NCBI GenBank assembly: GCA_025464025.1 | Contig: JAODBP010000161.1 | Coordinates: 1 to 7,873, forward strand | Source of the DNA: Actinomycetes bacterium | GTDB lineage: Bacteria > Actinomycetota > Acidimicrobiia > Acidimicrobiales > CADCSY01 | Direction of reading: 5' to 3' | Length of the DNA: 7,873 nucleotides | Part shown: piece by piece, positions 1 through 6,907 of the stretch | How the letters are laid out: the number at the start of each line of letters is the position of its first letter | Position numbering within the stretch: the stretch's first letter is position 1 | Translations under genes and position numbers: made by a program | The notes under the pieces: generated by a model | What the model was told of the DNA's origin: nothing | The model's database searches: none | The model's input: only the letters and a program-made list of their open reading frames with translations

Positions 1-1500
1 GGGCGCGGGCTGATCGAGGGCGAGCACCTGCAGGGCGACGTCGCCCGTGGTCGACCGGCCGAGGTGGAGGTCCGAGATGTTGATGCCGGCCTCGCCCAGC
101 GACGACGTCACGTGGCCGATCATCCCGGGCCGGTCGTCGTTGCGCACGACGAGCAGGTTGGCGGCGGGCGGGAGCTCCACGGTGTGCTCGTCGAGCATCA
201 CCACGCGCGGCTCGCCGCGCACGCCGGTGAGCGTGCCGCCGATGGCGTGGTCGCCGCCGCGCAACGTCACCAGGTTCACCCAGTCGTGCGAGGTCGAGGT
301 CTTGATCTCCTTGACCTCGACCCCCGCCTCCTCGGCGAGCTGCGGCGCGTTCACGAACGTGACGGCGTCGGTGCTCGTGCCACCGAACAGCCCCTTCAGC
401 ACCGAGAGGGTGAGGATGCGCGTGTCGTAGTCGGCGATCTGGCCCTGGTACTCGACCTCGAGCAGCGAGGGCACACCGCCGATGAGCCCGCAGAACAGCG
501 CGCCGAGGCGCTCGGCCAGCGCGAGGTAGGGCTGCACGTCCTCCGGCGCCTCCGACGCGGCGACGTTGACGGCGAACGGCACGAACTTGCCGGCGAGCGC
601 CAGCCCGACCTGCTCGGCGATCATCACGCCGGCCTTGTCCTGGGCCTCCGGTGTCGACGCCGACAGGTGGGGCGTGGCCACGACGCTCGCCTGCGCGAAC
701 AGCGGTGAGTCGGTGTTGGGCTCCGAGTCGAACACGTCGAGCGCAGCCCCGCCGACCTGTCCGCTCTCGATGGCCCGCAGCAGCGCGGCCTCGTCGATGA
801 TCCCGCCGCGCCCGCAGTTCACGATGCGCAACCCGCGCTTGGCCTTCGCCAGCAGCGCGTCGTCGATGAGGTTCACCGACTCGGGCGTCTTCAGGAGGTG
901 GATGGTGGCGAAGTCCGAGTGGGCGACCAGCTCGTCGAGCTCGACCTGCTCCACGCCGAGCTGGCGGGCCCGCTCGGGCGCGAGCCACGGGTCCCACACG
1001 AGGATGCGCATGCCGAAGGCCATCGACCGCTGGGCGACCAGGGTGCCGATGCGACCGAGGCCGATCACGCCGAGCGTCTTGCCGTAGAGCTCGACCCCCT
1101 CCCACTTCGACTTCTCCCACCGGCCGGCCTTGAGGGCGGCGTCGGCCTGGGGGACGTTGCGGGCCTGGCTCAGCAGCATGGCCATGGTGTGCTCGGCCGT
1201 CGACAGGGCGTTCGACCCCGGCGCGTTGGCGACCATCACGCCCCGCTTGGTGGCAGCGACCACGTCGACGTTGTCGACGCCCACGCCGGCCCGGCCCACG
1301 ATGATCAGGTCCTTGCCCGCCTCCAGCACCTCGGCCGTGACCTGGGTGGCCGACCGCACGATGAGGGCGGCCGCGCCCTGGATGGCGCCGAGCAGCTCCT
1401 CCGGAGACAGCCCGAGCTGGACGTCGACCTCGTGACCTGCGTTGCGCAGGTCGTCGAGACCGGTCTCGGCGAGCTTCTCGGTGACGAGGACACGGGCCAT
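1..1500 (-). CDS. serA: D-3-phosphoglycerate dehydrogenase, long ACT-containing form (3' end cut by window edge)
   Basis: It oxidises 3-phosphoglycerate to 3-phosphohydroxypyruvate with NAD, the first committed step of serine synthesis in the cytoplasm. Exactly 500 codons are visible from the ATG at 1500, with no stop before base 1; family members of this type run to about 525-530 residues. The NAD-binding glycine motif is GLGRIG (147-152) with the ribose-binding Asp at 170 (VWDPW). The catalytic set is Arg231 (NCGRGG), Glu260 (DVFDSE) and His278 (TPHLS). An intervening (ASB-type) domain covers about 320-450. A C-terminal ACT domain, which binds serine for feedback control in this family, begins near 452 (RNDDRPGMIG, then GINISDLHLG) and runs off the edge. 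Small departures from the usual motifs are HLLKTPE where HLPKTPE is common and HLSAST for HLGAST. The upstream aminotransferase ends 103 bp before the start on the same strand, so both co-transcription and an own promoter are possible. The identification is firm. Confidence 0.96.
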   Translation of the reverse strand, partial: MARVLVTEKLAETGLDDLRNAGHEVDVQLGLSPEELLGAIQGAAALIVRSATQVTAEVLEAGKDLIIVGRAGVGVDNVDVVAATKRGVMVANAPGSNALSTAEHTMAMLLSQARNVPQADAALKAGRWEKSKWEGVELYGKTLGVIGLGRIGTLVAQRSMAFGMRILVWDPWLAPERARQLGVEQVELDELVAHSDFATIHLLKTPESVNLIDDALLAKAKRGLRIVNCGRGGIIDEAALLRAIESGQVGGAALDVFDSEPNTDSPLFAQASVVATPHLSASTPEAQDKAGVMIAEQVGLALAGKFVPFAVNVAASEAPEDVQPYLALAERLGALFCGLIGGVPSLLEVEYQGQIADYDTRILTLSVLKGLFGGTSTDAVTFVNAPQLAEEAGVEVKEIKTSTSHDWVNLVTLRGGDHAIGGTLTGVRGEPRVVMLDEHTVELPPAANLLVVRNDDRPGMIGHVTSSLGEAGINISDLHLGRSTTGDVALQVLALDQPAP

Positions 1501-1507
1501 GCCCCCC

Positions 1508-1513
1508 AGTCTC
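1508..1513 (-). promoter_or_regulatory. Possible -10 element for a leaderless serA transcript
   Basis: Read on the minus strand, GAGACT stands 7 bases (GGGGGGC) before the serA ATG. This puts transcription start at or within a base of the initiation codon. Positions 2, 4 and 6 match the TATAAT consensus. The run of six Gs next to the ATG is too close to work as a normal Shine-Dalgarno site, which favours either leaderless initiation or a poor ribosome site. The hexamer is weak and no -35 box is recognisable, so this is tentative. Confidence 0.25.
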
Positions 1514-1603
1514 GCGTGTTGCTGCGGAGACCTCGTCACCAGGCCGTCGTCGGGAGCGCCAGCGAGCAGACGGCAGCCGAGCGGAGCCTGCGGAGCGAGG
1601 CCA

Positions 1604-2797
1604 TCAGCGCTGGAGCAGCTCCGAGATGCGTTCGATGCCGCGGCCGAGGTCGTCGTCGCCGAGGGCGAACGAGAGCCGGGCGTAGCCGGGGGTGCCGAAC
1701 GCCTCGCCCGGGACGATGGCCACCTTGACCTGGTCGAGGATCACGTCGGCCAGCTCGAGCGTGTCGCTGACCTTGACCCCACCGATGGTGCGGCCGAGCA
1801 CGCCCTCGAAGCTCGGGTAGGCGTAGAACGCCCCCTCGGGCAGCAGGCACTCGACCCCCTCGATCTTCGAGAGCAGCTCGTGCATGTGGAGCCGGCGGCG
1901 GTCGAAGGCGGTCCGCATCTCGGCCACGGCCTCGAGCCCGCCGGCCACCGCGGCCAGGGCGGCCCGCTGGGCCACGTTCGACACGTTCGACGTCGAGTGC
2001 GACTGCAGGTTGGTGGCCGCCGCGATCACGTCGTCGGGGCCGATCATCCACCCCACCCGCCAGCCGGTCATGGCGTAGGTCTTGGCCACGCCGTTGAGCA
2101 CGATGCAGGTGTCGGCCAGCTCGGGCACGAGGACGGGCATCGACGAGAAGACGTGGTCGTCGTAGGTGAGGTGCTCGTAGATCTCGTCGGTGATGACCCA
2201 GACGCCGTGCTCGACGGCCCACTCGCCGATCGCCTTGACCTCGGACGGCGAGTACACGGCACCGGACGGGTTCGACGGCGAGACGAAGATGAGCGCCTTG
2301 GTCCGGGGCGTGCGGGCCGCCTCGAGCTGGTCGACGGTGACCTTGAACCCGCTCGTCACGTCGGTCATGAGCACGACCGGGACGCCGCCGGCCAGGCGGA
2401 TCGGCTCGGGGTAGGTGGTCCAGTACGGGGCCGGGAGGAGCACCTCGTCGCCCTCGTCGACGACCGTGAGGATCGACGCGTAGACGGCGTGCTTGCCACC
2501 GTTGGTGACCAGCACCTGGCCGGGACGGACCTCGAGCTCGGAGTCCCGCATCGTCTTGTCGGCGATGGCCTGGCGCAGGGCCGGGAGGCCAGCCGCCGGG
2601 GTGTAGCGGTGGTTCGTCACGTCGTGGCACGCCTCGACGGCGGCCTGGACGATGTAGTCGGGGGTCGGGAAGTCGGGCTCGCCGGCCCCGAAGCCGATGA
2701 CGTCCTCGCCGGCCGCCTTGAGCGCCTTGGCCTTGGCGTCCACGGCCAAGGTGGCCGAGGGTGCGATGGCGGCAACGCGAGCGGAGATCCGTTCCAT
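1604..2797 (-). CDS. aspC: Class I/II PLP aminotransferase, aspartate aminotransferase-like (subgroup Ib)
   Basis: It probably transfers the amino group between aspartate and 2-oxoglutarate, giving oxaloacetate and glutamate, in the cytoplasm. The 397 residues match the usual length of about 390-400. Visible fold-type I motifs are [10 protein letters not shown] (37-46), the Asn of SPSNPSG (Asn176), Asp204 and Tyr207 in TDEIYEH, which contact the PLP ring, the Schiff-base Lys239 in [15 protein letters not shown], and Arg374 in GYARLSFA, which binds the substrate carboxylate. [12 protein letters not shown] is close to the bacterial Ib type (usually NGVSKxYAMTGW). The ATG at 2797 is chosen because MERISARV is the normal N-terminus of the family; the frame stays open further upstream only because of base composition. 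No Shine-Dalgarno sequence precedes it. The gene is divergent from serC with almost no spacer, and serA follows 103 bp downstream. Substrate range, such as prephenate or other amino acids, cannot be settled from sequence alone. Confidence 0.92.
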   Translation of the reverse strand: MERISARVAAIAPSATLAVDAKAKALKAAGEDVIGFGAGEPDFPTPDYIVQAAVEACHDVTNHRYTPAAGLPALRQAIADKTMRDSELEVRPGQVLVTNGGKHAVYASILTVVDEGDEVLLPAPYWTTYPEPIRLAGGVPVVLMTDVTSGFKVTVDQLEAARTPRTKALIFVSPSNPSGAVYSPSEVKAIGEWAVEHGVWVITDEIYEHLTYDDHVFSSMPVLVPELADTCIVLNGVAKTYAMTGWRVGWMIGPDDVIAAATNLQSHSTSNVSNVAQRAALAAVAGGLEAVAEMRTAFDRRRLHMHELLSKIEGVECLLPEGAFYAYPSFEGVLGRTIGGVKVSDTLELADVILDQVKVAIVPGEAFGTPGYARLSFALGDDDLGRGIERISELLQR

Positions 2798-2803
2798 GTA
2801 CGC

Positions 2804-2810
2804 GATAGTG
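2804..2810. promoter_or_regulatory. Candidate shared, two-way -10 element between aspC and serC
   Basis: The 7 bases CGATAGTG-like core (GATAGTG, 2804-2810) can be read on both strands. On the minus strand it gives CACTAT, preceded by TGC (an extended -10 TGn) and followed by exactly 7 bases before the aspC ATG, which fits a leaderless transcript. On the plus strand it gives GATAGT (matching TATAAT at positions 2, 3, 4 and 6), 9 bases before the serC ATG at 2819. No Shine-Dalgarno site lies near either start. The whole gap between the two genes is 21 bp, so any -35 contacts must fall inside the opposite gene. This is inference from spacing and short motifs. Confidence 0.35.
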
Positions 2811-2818
2811 GCATGGTC

Positions 2819-3952
2819 ATGAGTGCCTCCCCCAACGACATCCGCATCCCCGCCGACCTGCTCCCGAAGGACGGCCGCTTCGGCTGCGGCCCGTCGAAGG
2901 TCCGGCCCGAGTCGGTGCAGGCCCTGGCCGACGTGGCCGGCTCGTGGATGGGCACCAGCCACCGCCAGGCGCCGGTCAAGGACGTGGTGGGCTCGGTCCG
3001 CCAGGGCCTGCGGGACCTGTTCTCGCTGCCCGACGGCCACGAGGTCGTGCTGGGCAACGGCGGCACCACGGTGTTCTGGGACGCCGCCACGTTCGGGCTG
3101 GTCGAGTCGCAGAGCCAGCACCTCGTGTTCGGGGAGTTCTCGGGCAAGTTCGCCGAGGCCGTCGACGCCGCGCCCCACCTGAAGGCGGCGCAGCGGATCG
3201 CCACCGACCCCGGCTCGCACCCGGTCGCCCAGGCCACCGCGGGCGTCGACCTCTACGCCCTGACCCACAACGAGACCTCCACCGGCGTGGCCATGCCGAT
3301 CGAGCGGCCGGCCGGCACCGACGAGGGCTCGCTCGTCGCCGTCGACGCCACGTCCGGCGCTGGCGCCCTCCGGTGGCGGGCCACCGACGCCGACGTCTAC
3401 TACTTCGCCCCCCAGAAGGTCTTCGCCGGCGACGGCGGCCTCTGGATCGCCGTCTGCTCCCCCGCCGCCGTCGACCGCATCGAGCGCATCTCGGCGTCGG
3501 GCCGGTGGATCCCGGCCTCGCTCGACCTGCTCACCGCGCTCGAGAACAGCCGCAAGGACCAGACCTACAACACCCCGGCGCTGGCGACGATCTTCCTGCT
3601 CGACCAGCAGCTCAAGTGGTTCAACGGCAACGGCGGCCTCGAGTGGTCGGCCGGCCGGTCGGAGCAGTCGGCGGCCACGCTCTACGGCTGGGCCGAGACG
3701 TCCGACTACGCCACCCCGTTCGTCACCGATCCGGCCATGCGGTCGGCCGTGGTCGGCACGATCGACCTCGACGACGCCGTCGACGCCCCCACCGTCTCCA
3801 ACGTCCTGCGGGCCAACGGCGTGGTCGACACCGACTCGTACCGGAAGCTGGGCCGCAACCAGCTCCGCATCGGCATGTTCCCGGCCATCGATCCCGACGA
3901 CGTGGCCGCCCTCACCGCCTGCATCGACTTCGTCGTCAGCCAGCTCTCCTGA
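2819..3952 (+). CDS. serC: Phosphoserine aminotransferase, actinobacterial/mycobacterial type
   Basis: It converts 3-phosphohydroxypyruvate and glutamate to O-phosphoserine and 2-oxoglutarate, the second step of serine synthesis. The protein follows the mycobacterial SerC pattern throughout: [12 protein letters not shown] (18-29), [10 protein letters not shown] (45-54), [15 protein letters not shown] (150-157), [10 protein letters not shown] with the PLP-ring Asp176, YYFAPQK with Schiff-base Lys200, DQTYNTPA (247-254), and [15 protein letters not shown] near the C-terminus. The 377 residues compare with about 376 for the mycobacterial protein. Two in-frame ATGs are available at 2813 and 2819. 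I prefer 2819 because it gives the family-like N-terminal length and lies 9 bases from the candidate -10; the choice is not certain. The stop overlaps the next gene (TGATG), and the divergent neighbour is another aminotransferase. With serA nearby, two of the three serine-pathway genes are in this window; no serB is seen. Confidence 0.96.
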   Translation: MSASPNDIRIPADLLPKDGRFGCGPSKVRPESVQALADVAGSWMGTSHRQAPVKDVVGSVRQGLRDLFSLPDGHEVVLGNGGTTVFWDAATFGLVESQSQHLVFGEFSGKFAEAVDAAPHLKAAQRIATDPGSHPVAQATAGVDLYALTHNETSTGVAMPIERPAGTDEGSLVAVDATSGAGALRWRATDADVYYFAPQKVFAGDGGLWIAVCSPAAVDRIERISASGRWIPASLDLLTALENSRKDQTYNTPALATIFLLDQQLKWFNGNGGLEWSAGRSEQSAATLYGWAETSDYATPFVTDPAMRSAVVGTIDLDDAVDAPTVSNVLRANGVVDTDSYRKLGRNQLRIGMFPAIDPDDVAALTACIDFVVSQLS

Positions 3953-4614
3953 TGCACAACGCACTGCTCCTCGCCGGGGGCGTCGTGGCCGTCCTCGTCG
4001 CCGTGAAGCTCATCGCCTGGCTCTTCGTCCAGCGCTCGGTCGAGACGCTCGACTTCCGCGGCCCGGTCCGGGCCGTGGAGATCGCCCTCGGCGCCGGCCA
4101 GGTGACCCTGCGGGGCGACAGCCGCACCGACGCCCGGGTCCGCCGCACCATGCGTCACGGCTTGCGCAAGCCCCGCCTGTACGAGCACGTCGACGACGGC
4201 GTGCTGCGGTTGCGGGTGTCGTCGGGCATCGTGTCCTACGAGGTCGACGTGCCCCGGGGCGCTGCCGTCCACGTGCGGGGCGACACCGCCTCGGCCACCG
4301 TGATCGGGCTGACCGGCCACGTCGAGCTCGAGGCCGGCGCCGGGTCGCTCGAGGGGCGGGCTCTCGGGACCTCGGCCATGCACGCCGTCACCTCGGGCGG
4401 GAGCATCCGGCTGAGCTTCGACCGCCAGCCGGCCGAGGTCGAGGTGGCCACCGCGGGCGGCTCGGTCGACCTCACGCTGCCCTCGGGGCCCTACGACGTC
4501 GACGCCCAGACCGAGGTCGGCGAACCCCGGGTGAGCGTGCCCACCTTCCCCGGCGCCCGCTGCCGGGTGCGGGCCCGCTCCTCGGCCGGGACCGTTCGCA
4601 TCCACCCGCGTTAG
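3952..4614 (+). CDS. Membrane-anchored DUF4097-like beta-repeat protein, function unknown
   Basis: It encodes 220 residues. Residues about 4-26 form one hydrophobic segment ([21 protein letters not shown]), without a lipobox, so it looks like a membrane anchor rather than a cleaved lipoprotein signal. The rest is a polar domain made of short alternating beta-strand units with Gly/Ser turns: [10 protein letters not shown] (47-56), [30 protein letters not shown] (147-156), and [19 protein letters not shown] (167-185). The repeated GGS-V-L pattern and the late PSGPYDVDA segment resemble putative adhesin/DUF4097 proteins. Positive residues follow the hydrophobic segment, so the side of the membrane on which the domain lies is unclear. 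Its ATG shares a base with the serC stop (TGATG) and has no ribosome site, so translation is probably coupled to serC. No biochemical role can be assigned, and its link with serine synthesis may be only positional. Confidence 0.82.
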   Translation: MHNALLLAGGVVAVLVAVKLIAWLFVQRSVETLDFRGPVRAVEIALGAGQVTLRGDSRTDARVRRTMRHGLRKPRLYEHVDDGVLRLRVSSGIVSYEVDVPRGAAVHVRGDTASATVIGLTGHVELEAGAGSLEGRALGTSAMHAVTSGGSIRLSFDRQPAEVEVATAGGSVDLTLPSGPYDVDAQTEVGEPRVSVPTFPGARCRVRARSSAGTVRIHPR

Positions 4615-4617
4615 CGT
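4612..4617 (+). promoter_or_regulatory. Candidate -10 element for a leaderless peroxidase transcript
   Basis: TAGCGT fits the TAnnnT form of actinobacterial -10 boxes, and its last T is followed by 7 bases before the ATG at 4625. Start of transcription would then fall at the initiation codon. The first three bases are also the stop codon of the preceding gene. No Shine-Dalgarno site is present in the 10-bp gap, which supports leaderless initiation, but there is no recognisable -35 box and read-through from serC is also possible. Confidence 0.4.
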
Positions 4618-4624
4618 CACTGGC

Positions 4625-5113
4625 ATGTCCATCTACGACGTGCCCGTGAAGTCGCTCGACGGCGGCGACGCTTCCCTGAAGGACCACGAGGGCGAGGCCG
4701 TCCTCTTCGTGAACGTCGCCTCCAAGTGCGGCCTCACCCCGCAGTACGAGGGCCTCGAGCGCCTCCAGAAGAAGTACGCCGACCGCGGCTTCACCGTCAT
4801 CGGCGTGCCCAGCAACCAGTTCATGGGCCAGGAGCCCGGCACCGCCGACGAGATCGCCGAGTTCTGCTCGTCGACCTACGGCGTCACCTTCCCGCTCCTG
4901 GAGAAGACCGACGTGAACGGGCCCGAGAGCCACCCGCTCTACGAGCAGCTCAAGGCCGTGCCGGACGCCGAGTCCTACACCGGCGACATCCGCTGGAACT
5001 TCGAGAAGTTCCTCGTGGCCCCGGGCGGCGGCGCCATCACCCGCTTCGCCCCCCAGACCGACCCCGAGTCGGACGACGTGGTCACCGCCATCGAGGCCGT
5101 CCTGCCCAAGTAG
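4625..5113 (+). CDS. gpx: Glutathione peroxidase-family thiol peroxidase (Cys type, probably thioredoxin-dependent)
   Basis: It reduces hydrogen peroxide or organic hydroperoxides in the cytoplasm. The 162 residues are a normal length for bacterial members and there is no signal peptide. The thioredoxin-fold active site has the peroxidatic Cys35 in NVASKCGLTPQY, the catalytic Gln65 in VPSNQFMGQEPG, and the Trp124-Asn125 pair in RWNFEKFLV. Together these form the full Cys-Gln-Trp-Asn set. A second cysteine, Cys81 in EFCSSTYGVTFPL, sits where the resolving cysteine lies in two-cysteine, thioredoxin-using members of the family. The family name is therefore probably misleading as to the reductant; most actinobacteria use mycothiol or thioredoxin rather than glutathione. 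The ATG at 4625 is the only reasonable start and leaves 10 bp after the previous stop. A strong hairpin begins about 7 bases after its own stop. Identification of the family is firm; the electron donor is inferred. Confidence 0.95.
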   Translation: MSIYDVPVKSLDGGDASLKDHEGEAVLFVNVASKCGLTPQYEGLERLQKKYADRGFTVIGVPSNQFMGQEPGTADEIAEFCSSTYGVTFPLLEKTDVNGPESHPLYEQLKAVPDAESYTGDIRWNFEKFLVAPGGGAITRFAPQTDPESDDVVTAIEAVLPK

Positions 5114-5119
5114 CCCTGC

Positions 5120-5166
5120 TTCTCGTCACGCTCACCGTCCCAGAGGGGCGGTGAGCGTGACCAGAA
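5120..5166. terminator. Long hairpin between convergent transcription units, probable two-way terminator
   Basis: A perfect 13-base inverted repeat, GTCACGCTCACCG (5125-5137) and CGGTGAGCGTGAC (5149-5161), is extended inward by TCCC/GGGG (one G-U pair) to leave a 3-base AGA loop. It is extended outward, past one C/C mismatch, by TTCT/AGAA. It begins 7 bases after the peroxidase stop and lies about 88 bases after the end of the minus-strand ilv operon. There is no T-run on either side, as is common for actinobacterial hairpin terminators. Position between convergent genes is the main support. Confidence 0.75.
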
Positions 5167-5253
5167 CGGGCGTTCTTCGGCCCGGCAAACGGGACGCGCG
5201 CCGAGCTCTTTCCCGTGGTCGCGTCCTTGTCCTTGCCGGGGCGTTCTGCGCAG

Positions 5254-5550
5254 CTACCGCAGCTGGGCGACGACGGCCGCGGGGTCGTCGACGACGACCT
5301 GGAACCGCCGGGCCTTCGCCGGGATGCCCAGCACGCGGATCGGGACCTGCTCCGAGAGCGAGATCTGGACGGCGTCGCCGAGCCGGGTGTTCACGACCCA
5401 GGTGCCGGCCCACCAGTGGGCCCCGATCCCGGCCCACAGCGACGGGCGCACCACGCGCACGTCGGTGATGAGCCTCCGGGGCACCTCGGCCCGGAAGGCG
5501 GGGCCGAACCGGATCACGACCCGGTCGACCCCGACCTCCAAGAGCTTCAC
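5254..5550 (-). CDS. Small unknown protein, last gene of the ilv operon, paralogue of the gene before it
   Basis: It encodes 98 residues with no signal peptide or membrane segment and no cysteines. The sequence is an alternating pattern of short hydrophobic strands (VVIRFG, DVRVV, TWVVNTR, AVQISLS, QVVVDDP) with a Gly/Trp-rich centre, GIGAHWWAGTW (41-51), and ends in a short helix-like DPAAVVAQL. It aligns along its whole length with the neighbouring 110-residue protein (about one third identical by hand, with single-residue gaps), sharing GxG-x-x-WWxG, VVxxR, LSxxVxxR and VxD-x-AAxxAxL. The general strand pattern recalls small actinobacterial proteins thought to have a PH-like beta barrel, but I cannot confirm that. 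The GTG start at 5550 overlaps the previous stop (GTGA); the frame is open further upstream, but that stretch is an Arg/Pro/Gly-rich shadow of the preceding gene. No ribosome site is evident, so it is probably translated by coupling. Function is unknown. Confidence 0.78.
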   Translation of the reverse strand: MKLLEVGVDRVVIRFGPAFRAEVPRRLITDVRVVRPSLWAGIGAHWWAGTWVVNTRLGDAVQISLSEQVPIRVLGIPAKARRFQVVVDDPAAVVAQLR

Positions 5551-5879
5551 CCGCCCTGCCCGACGACGAGGCCGGCCCACGCCGAGAGCTCGGCGCCCAG
5601 CGCTGCAGCGTCTCGCACCTCGAGCACCAGGCGCCGGAGCTCGACCCGGAAGCCGAAGAACGATCGCATCCGGACCGGCGGCGACAGCTGCACCTCGACC
5701 ACGTCCTCGCGGCGTCGGACGTGCACGACCGTCGCCCCCCACCACCAACGCGTGCCCAGGCGCGAGATCAGCGGCGCCGGGCCGACCCGGACACCGCTGA
5801 TCCCGTCACGCTTGACCTCGACCTCGGTGCGCAGACCGAGGTGGACCGTCACCGACGCATCGGTGAAGTCGAGCTTCAC
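5547..5879 (-). CDS. Small unknown protein following ilvC, paralogue of the next gene
   Basis: It encodes 110 residues from a GTG start that overlaps the ilvC stop by four bases (GTGA); its own stop overlaps the next GTG in the same way. It is soluble-looking, with no signal or membrane segment and no cysteines. Predicted strands include [35 protein letters not shown] and LVLEVRD. The centre is tryptophan-rich, [12 protein letters not shown] (41-52), and the end is alanine-rich (DAAALGAEL) followed by a short tail absent from its paralogue. The layout, with a GTR turn, a basic [10 protein letters not shown] strand and a terminal EVRD helix cap, recalls small uncharacterised actinobacterial beta-barrel proteins; this is a weak resemblance. 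There is no clear Shine-Dalgarno site. Continuous coupling to ilvC predicts it is made whenever ilvC is translated. I do not recognise a function, and a regulatory or assembly role for branched-chain synthesis would be speculation. Confidence 0.8.
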   Translation of the reverse strand: MKLDFTDASVTVHLGLRTEVEVKRDGISGVRVGPAPLISRLGTRWWWGATVVHVRRREDVVEVQLSPPVRMRSFFGFRVELRRLVLEVRDAAALGAELSAWAGLVVGQGG

Positions 5880-6907
5880 TCGCCGCCCGAGGCGTCCTGG
5901 ACGCGCTGCTTGCCCTGGGAGATCCACGGCATCATCTGCCGGAGCTTGGCCCCGACCTTCTCGATCTGGTGCTCCTCGCCCTGCTTGCGGAGCTCGTCGA
6001 ACTTCTTGTGGCCCGAGCGCCACTCGGTGATCCACTCCTTGGCGAAGGAGCCGTCCTGGATCTCGCCCAGGATCTTCTTCATCTCGGCCTTGGTGTCGGC
6101 CGTGACGATGCGGGGGCCGCGGGTCACGTCGCCGTACTCGGCGGTGTGGGAGATCGAGTAGCGCATGCCACCGATGCCCTGCTCGTACATGAGGTCGACG
6201 ATGAGCTTCAGCTCGTGGAGGCACTCGAAGTAGGCGGACTCGGGCTGGTAGCCGGCCTCGACCAGCGTCTCGAACCCGGCCTGCACGAGGGCGGTGACGC
6301 CGCCGCAGAGGACGACCTGCTCGCCGAAGAGATCGGTCTCGGTCTCCTCCTCGAACGTGGTGGTGAGCACGCCGGCCCGGCTGCCACCGATGGCGTCGGC
6401 GTAGGACAGGGCCAGGTCGAAGGCCTTGCCGGTGGCGTCCTGGTGCACGGCGATGAGGCACGGCACGCCGCCACCCTCGGTGTAGGTGCGGCGCACGAGG
6501 TGGCCCGGACCCTTGGGGGCCACGAGGGCGACGTCGATGCCCTCCGGCGGCTTGATCTCGTCGAAGCGCACGGAGAAGCCGTGGGACACGAACAGGGCGT
6601 CGCCCGGGTTCAGGTTGGGGGCGATCTCGGCGTCGTACACCGGGCCGTGCTCGGTGTCGGGCAGGAGGATCATCACCAGGTCGGCCTCGGCCGTGGCCGC
6701 CGCAACCGACAGCACCTTGAGCCCGGCCTCCTCGGCCTTCTTCACCGACGACGAGCCCTCGCGGAGGCCGACGCGCACGTCGACGCCCGACTCCTTCAGG
6801 TTCAGCGCGTGGGCATGGCCCTGGGAGCCGTAGCCGATGATGGCCACCTTGCGGCCGGCGATGAGCGCCCGGTCCGCATCCTTCTCGTACAGCACGTTGG
6901 CAGCCAT
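5876..6907 (-). CDS. ilvC: Ketol-acid reductoisomerase, class I, NADPH type
   Basis: It converts acetolactate (or acetohydroxybutyrate) to the dihydroxy acid using Mg2+ and NADPH, the second common step of valine, leucine and isoleucine synthesis. The 343 residues fit the short class I form. The N-terminal Rossmann domain shows [10 protein letters not shown] (23-32). The beta2-alphaB loop, LREGSSSV (48-55), carries two phosphate-facing serines and no terminal acid, which predicts NADPH preference. His109 (SHGFS) and Lys132 (APKGPGH) line the active site. The C-terminal knotted domain supplies the metal ligands Asp192 and Glu196 (TDLFGEQ), Glu228 and Glu232 (FECLHELKL), and Ser253 (SISHTAEYG). 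The ATG at 6907 shares a base with the ilvN stop and has a Shine-Dalgarno-like AGGAAAGG 7 bases upstream. The stop overlaps the GTG of the next small gene. Identification is firm. Confidence 0.98.
   Translation of the reverse strand: MAANVLYEKDADRALIAGRKVAIIGYGSQGHAHALNLKESGVDVRVGLREGSSSVKKAEEAGLKVLSVAAATAEADLVMILLPDTEHGPVYDAEIAPNLNPGDALFVSHGFSVRFDEIKPPEGIDVALVAPKGPGHLVRRTYTEGGGVPCLIAVHQDATGKAFDLALSYADAIGGSRAGVLTTTFEEETETDLFGEQVVLCGGVTALVQAGFETLVEAGYQPESAYFECLHELKLIVDLMYEQGIGGMRYSISHTAEYGDVTRGPRIVTADTKAEMKKILGEIQDGSFAKEWITEWRSGHKKFDELRKQGEEHQIEKVGAKLRQMMPWISQGKQRVQDASGGE

Noticed and set aside
1543..1574. A possible terminator in the serA-aspC gap, GCCGTC with GACGGC.
   Set aside because: Only 6 bp with a 20-base loop and no supporting extension or T-run; it is not distinguishable from chance in GC-rich DNA.
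64..1728. Long plus-strand open frames opposite serA.
   Set aside because: They are antisense shadows with His/Arg/Gly/Val-rich composition and no recognisable domains.
1442..3952. A single 836-codon open frame on the plus strand covering the antisense of aspC and then serC.
   Set aside because: The first part is Arg/Gly/Asp-rich antisense of a clearly functional aminotransferase; only the part from 2819 looks like a protein. GC-rich codon bias leaves such frames open.
1604..3964. A 786-codon minus-strand open frame running through antisense serC into aspC, as if a fusion protein.
   Set aside because: The upstream part has shadow composition and no family motifs; the true aminotransferase begins with MERISARV at 2797.
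5168..5246. A short direct repeat, GGGCGTTCT, at 5168-5176 and again near 5238-5246.
   Set aside because: Nine bases in two copies about 70 bp apart, with no further structure; too short to support a repeat element or binding site.
5551..5748. An N-terminal extension of the last small gene in the ilv operon, to 164 residues.
   Set aside because: The extra 66 residues are Arg/Gly/Pro-rich and lie entirely over the preceding paralogue; the GTGA overlap gives a better start and a length matching the paralogue.
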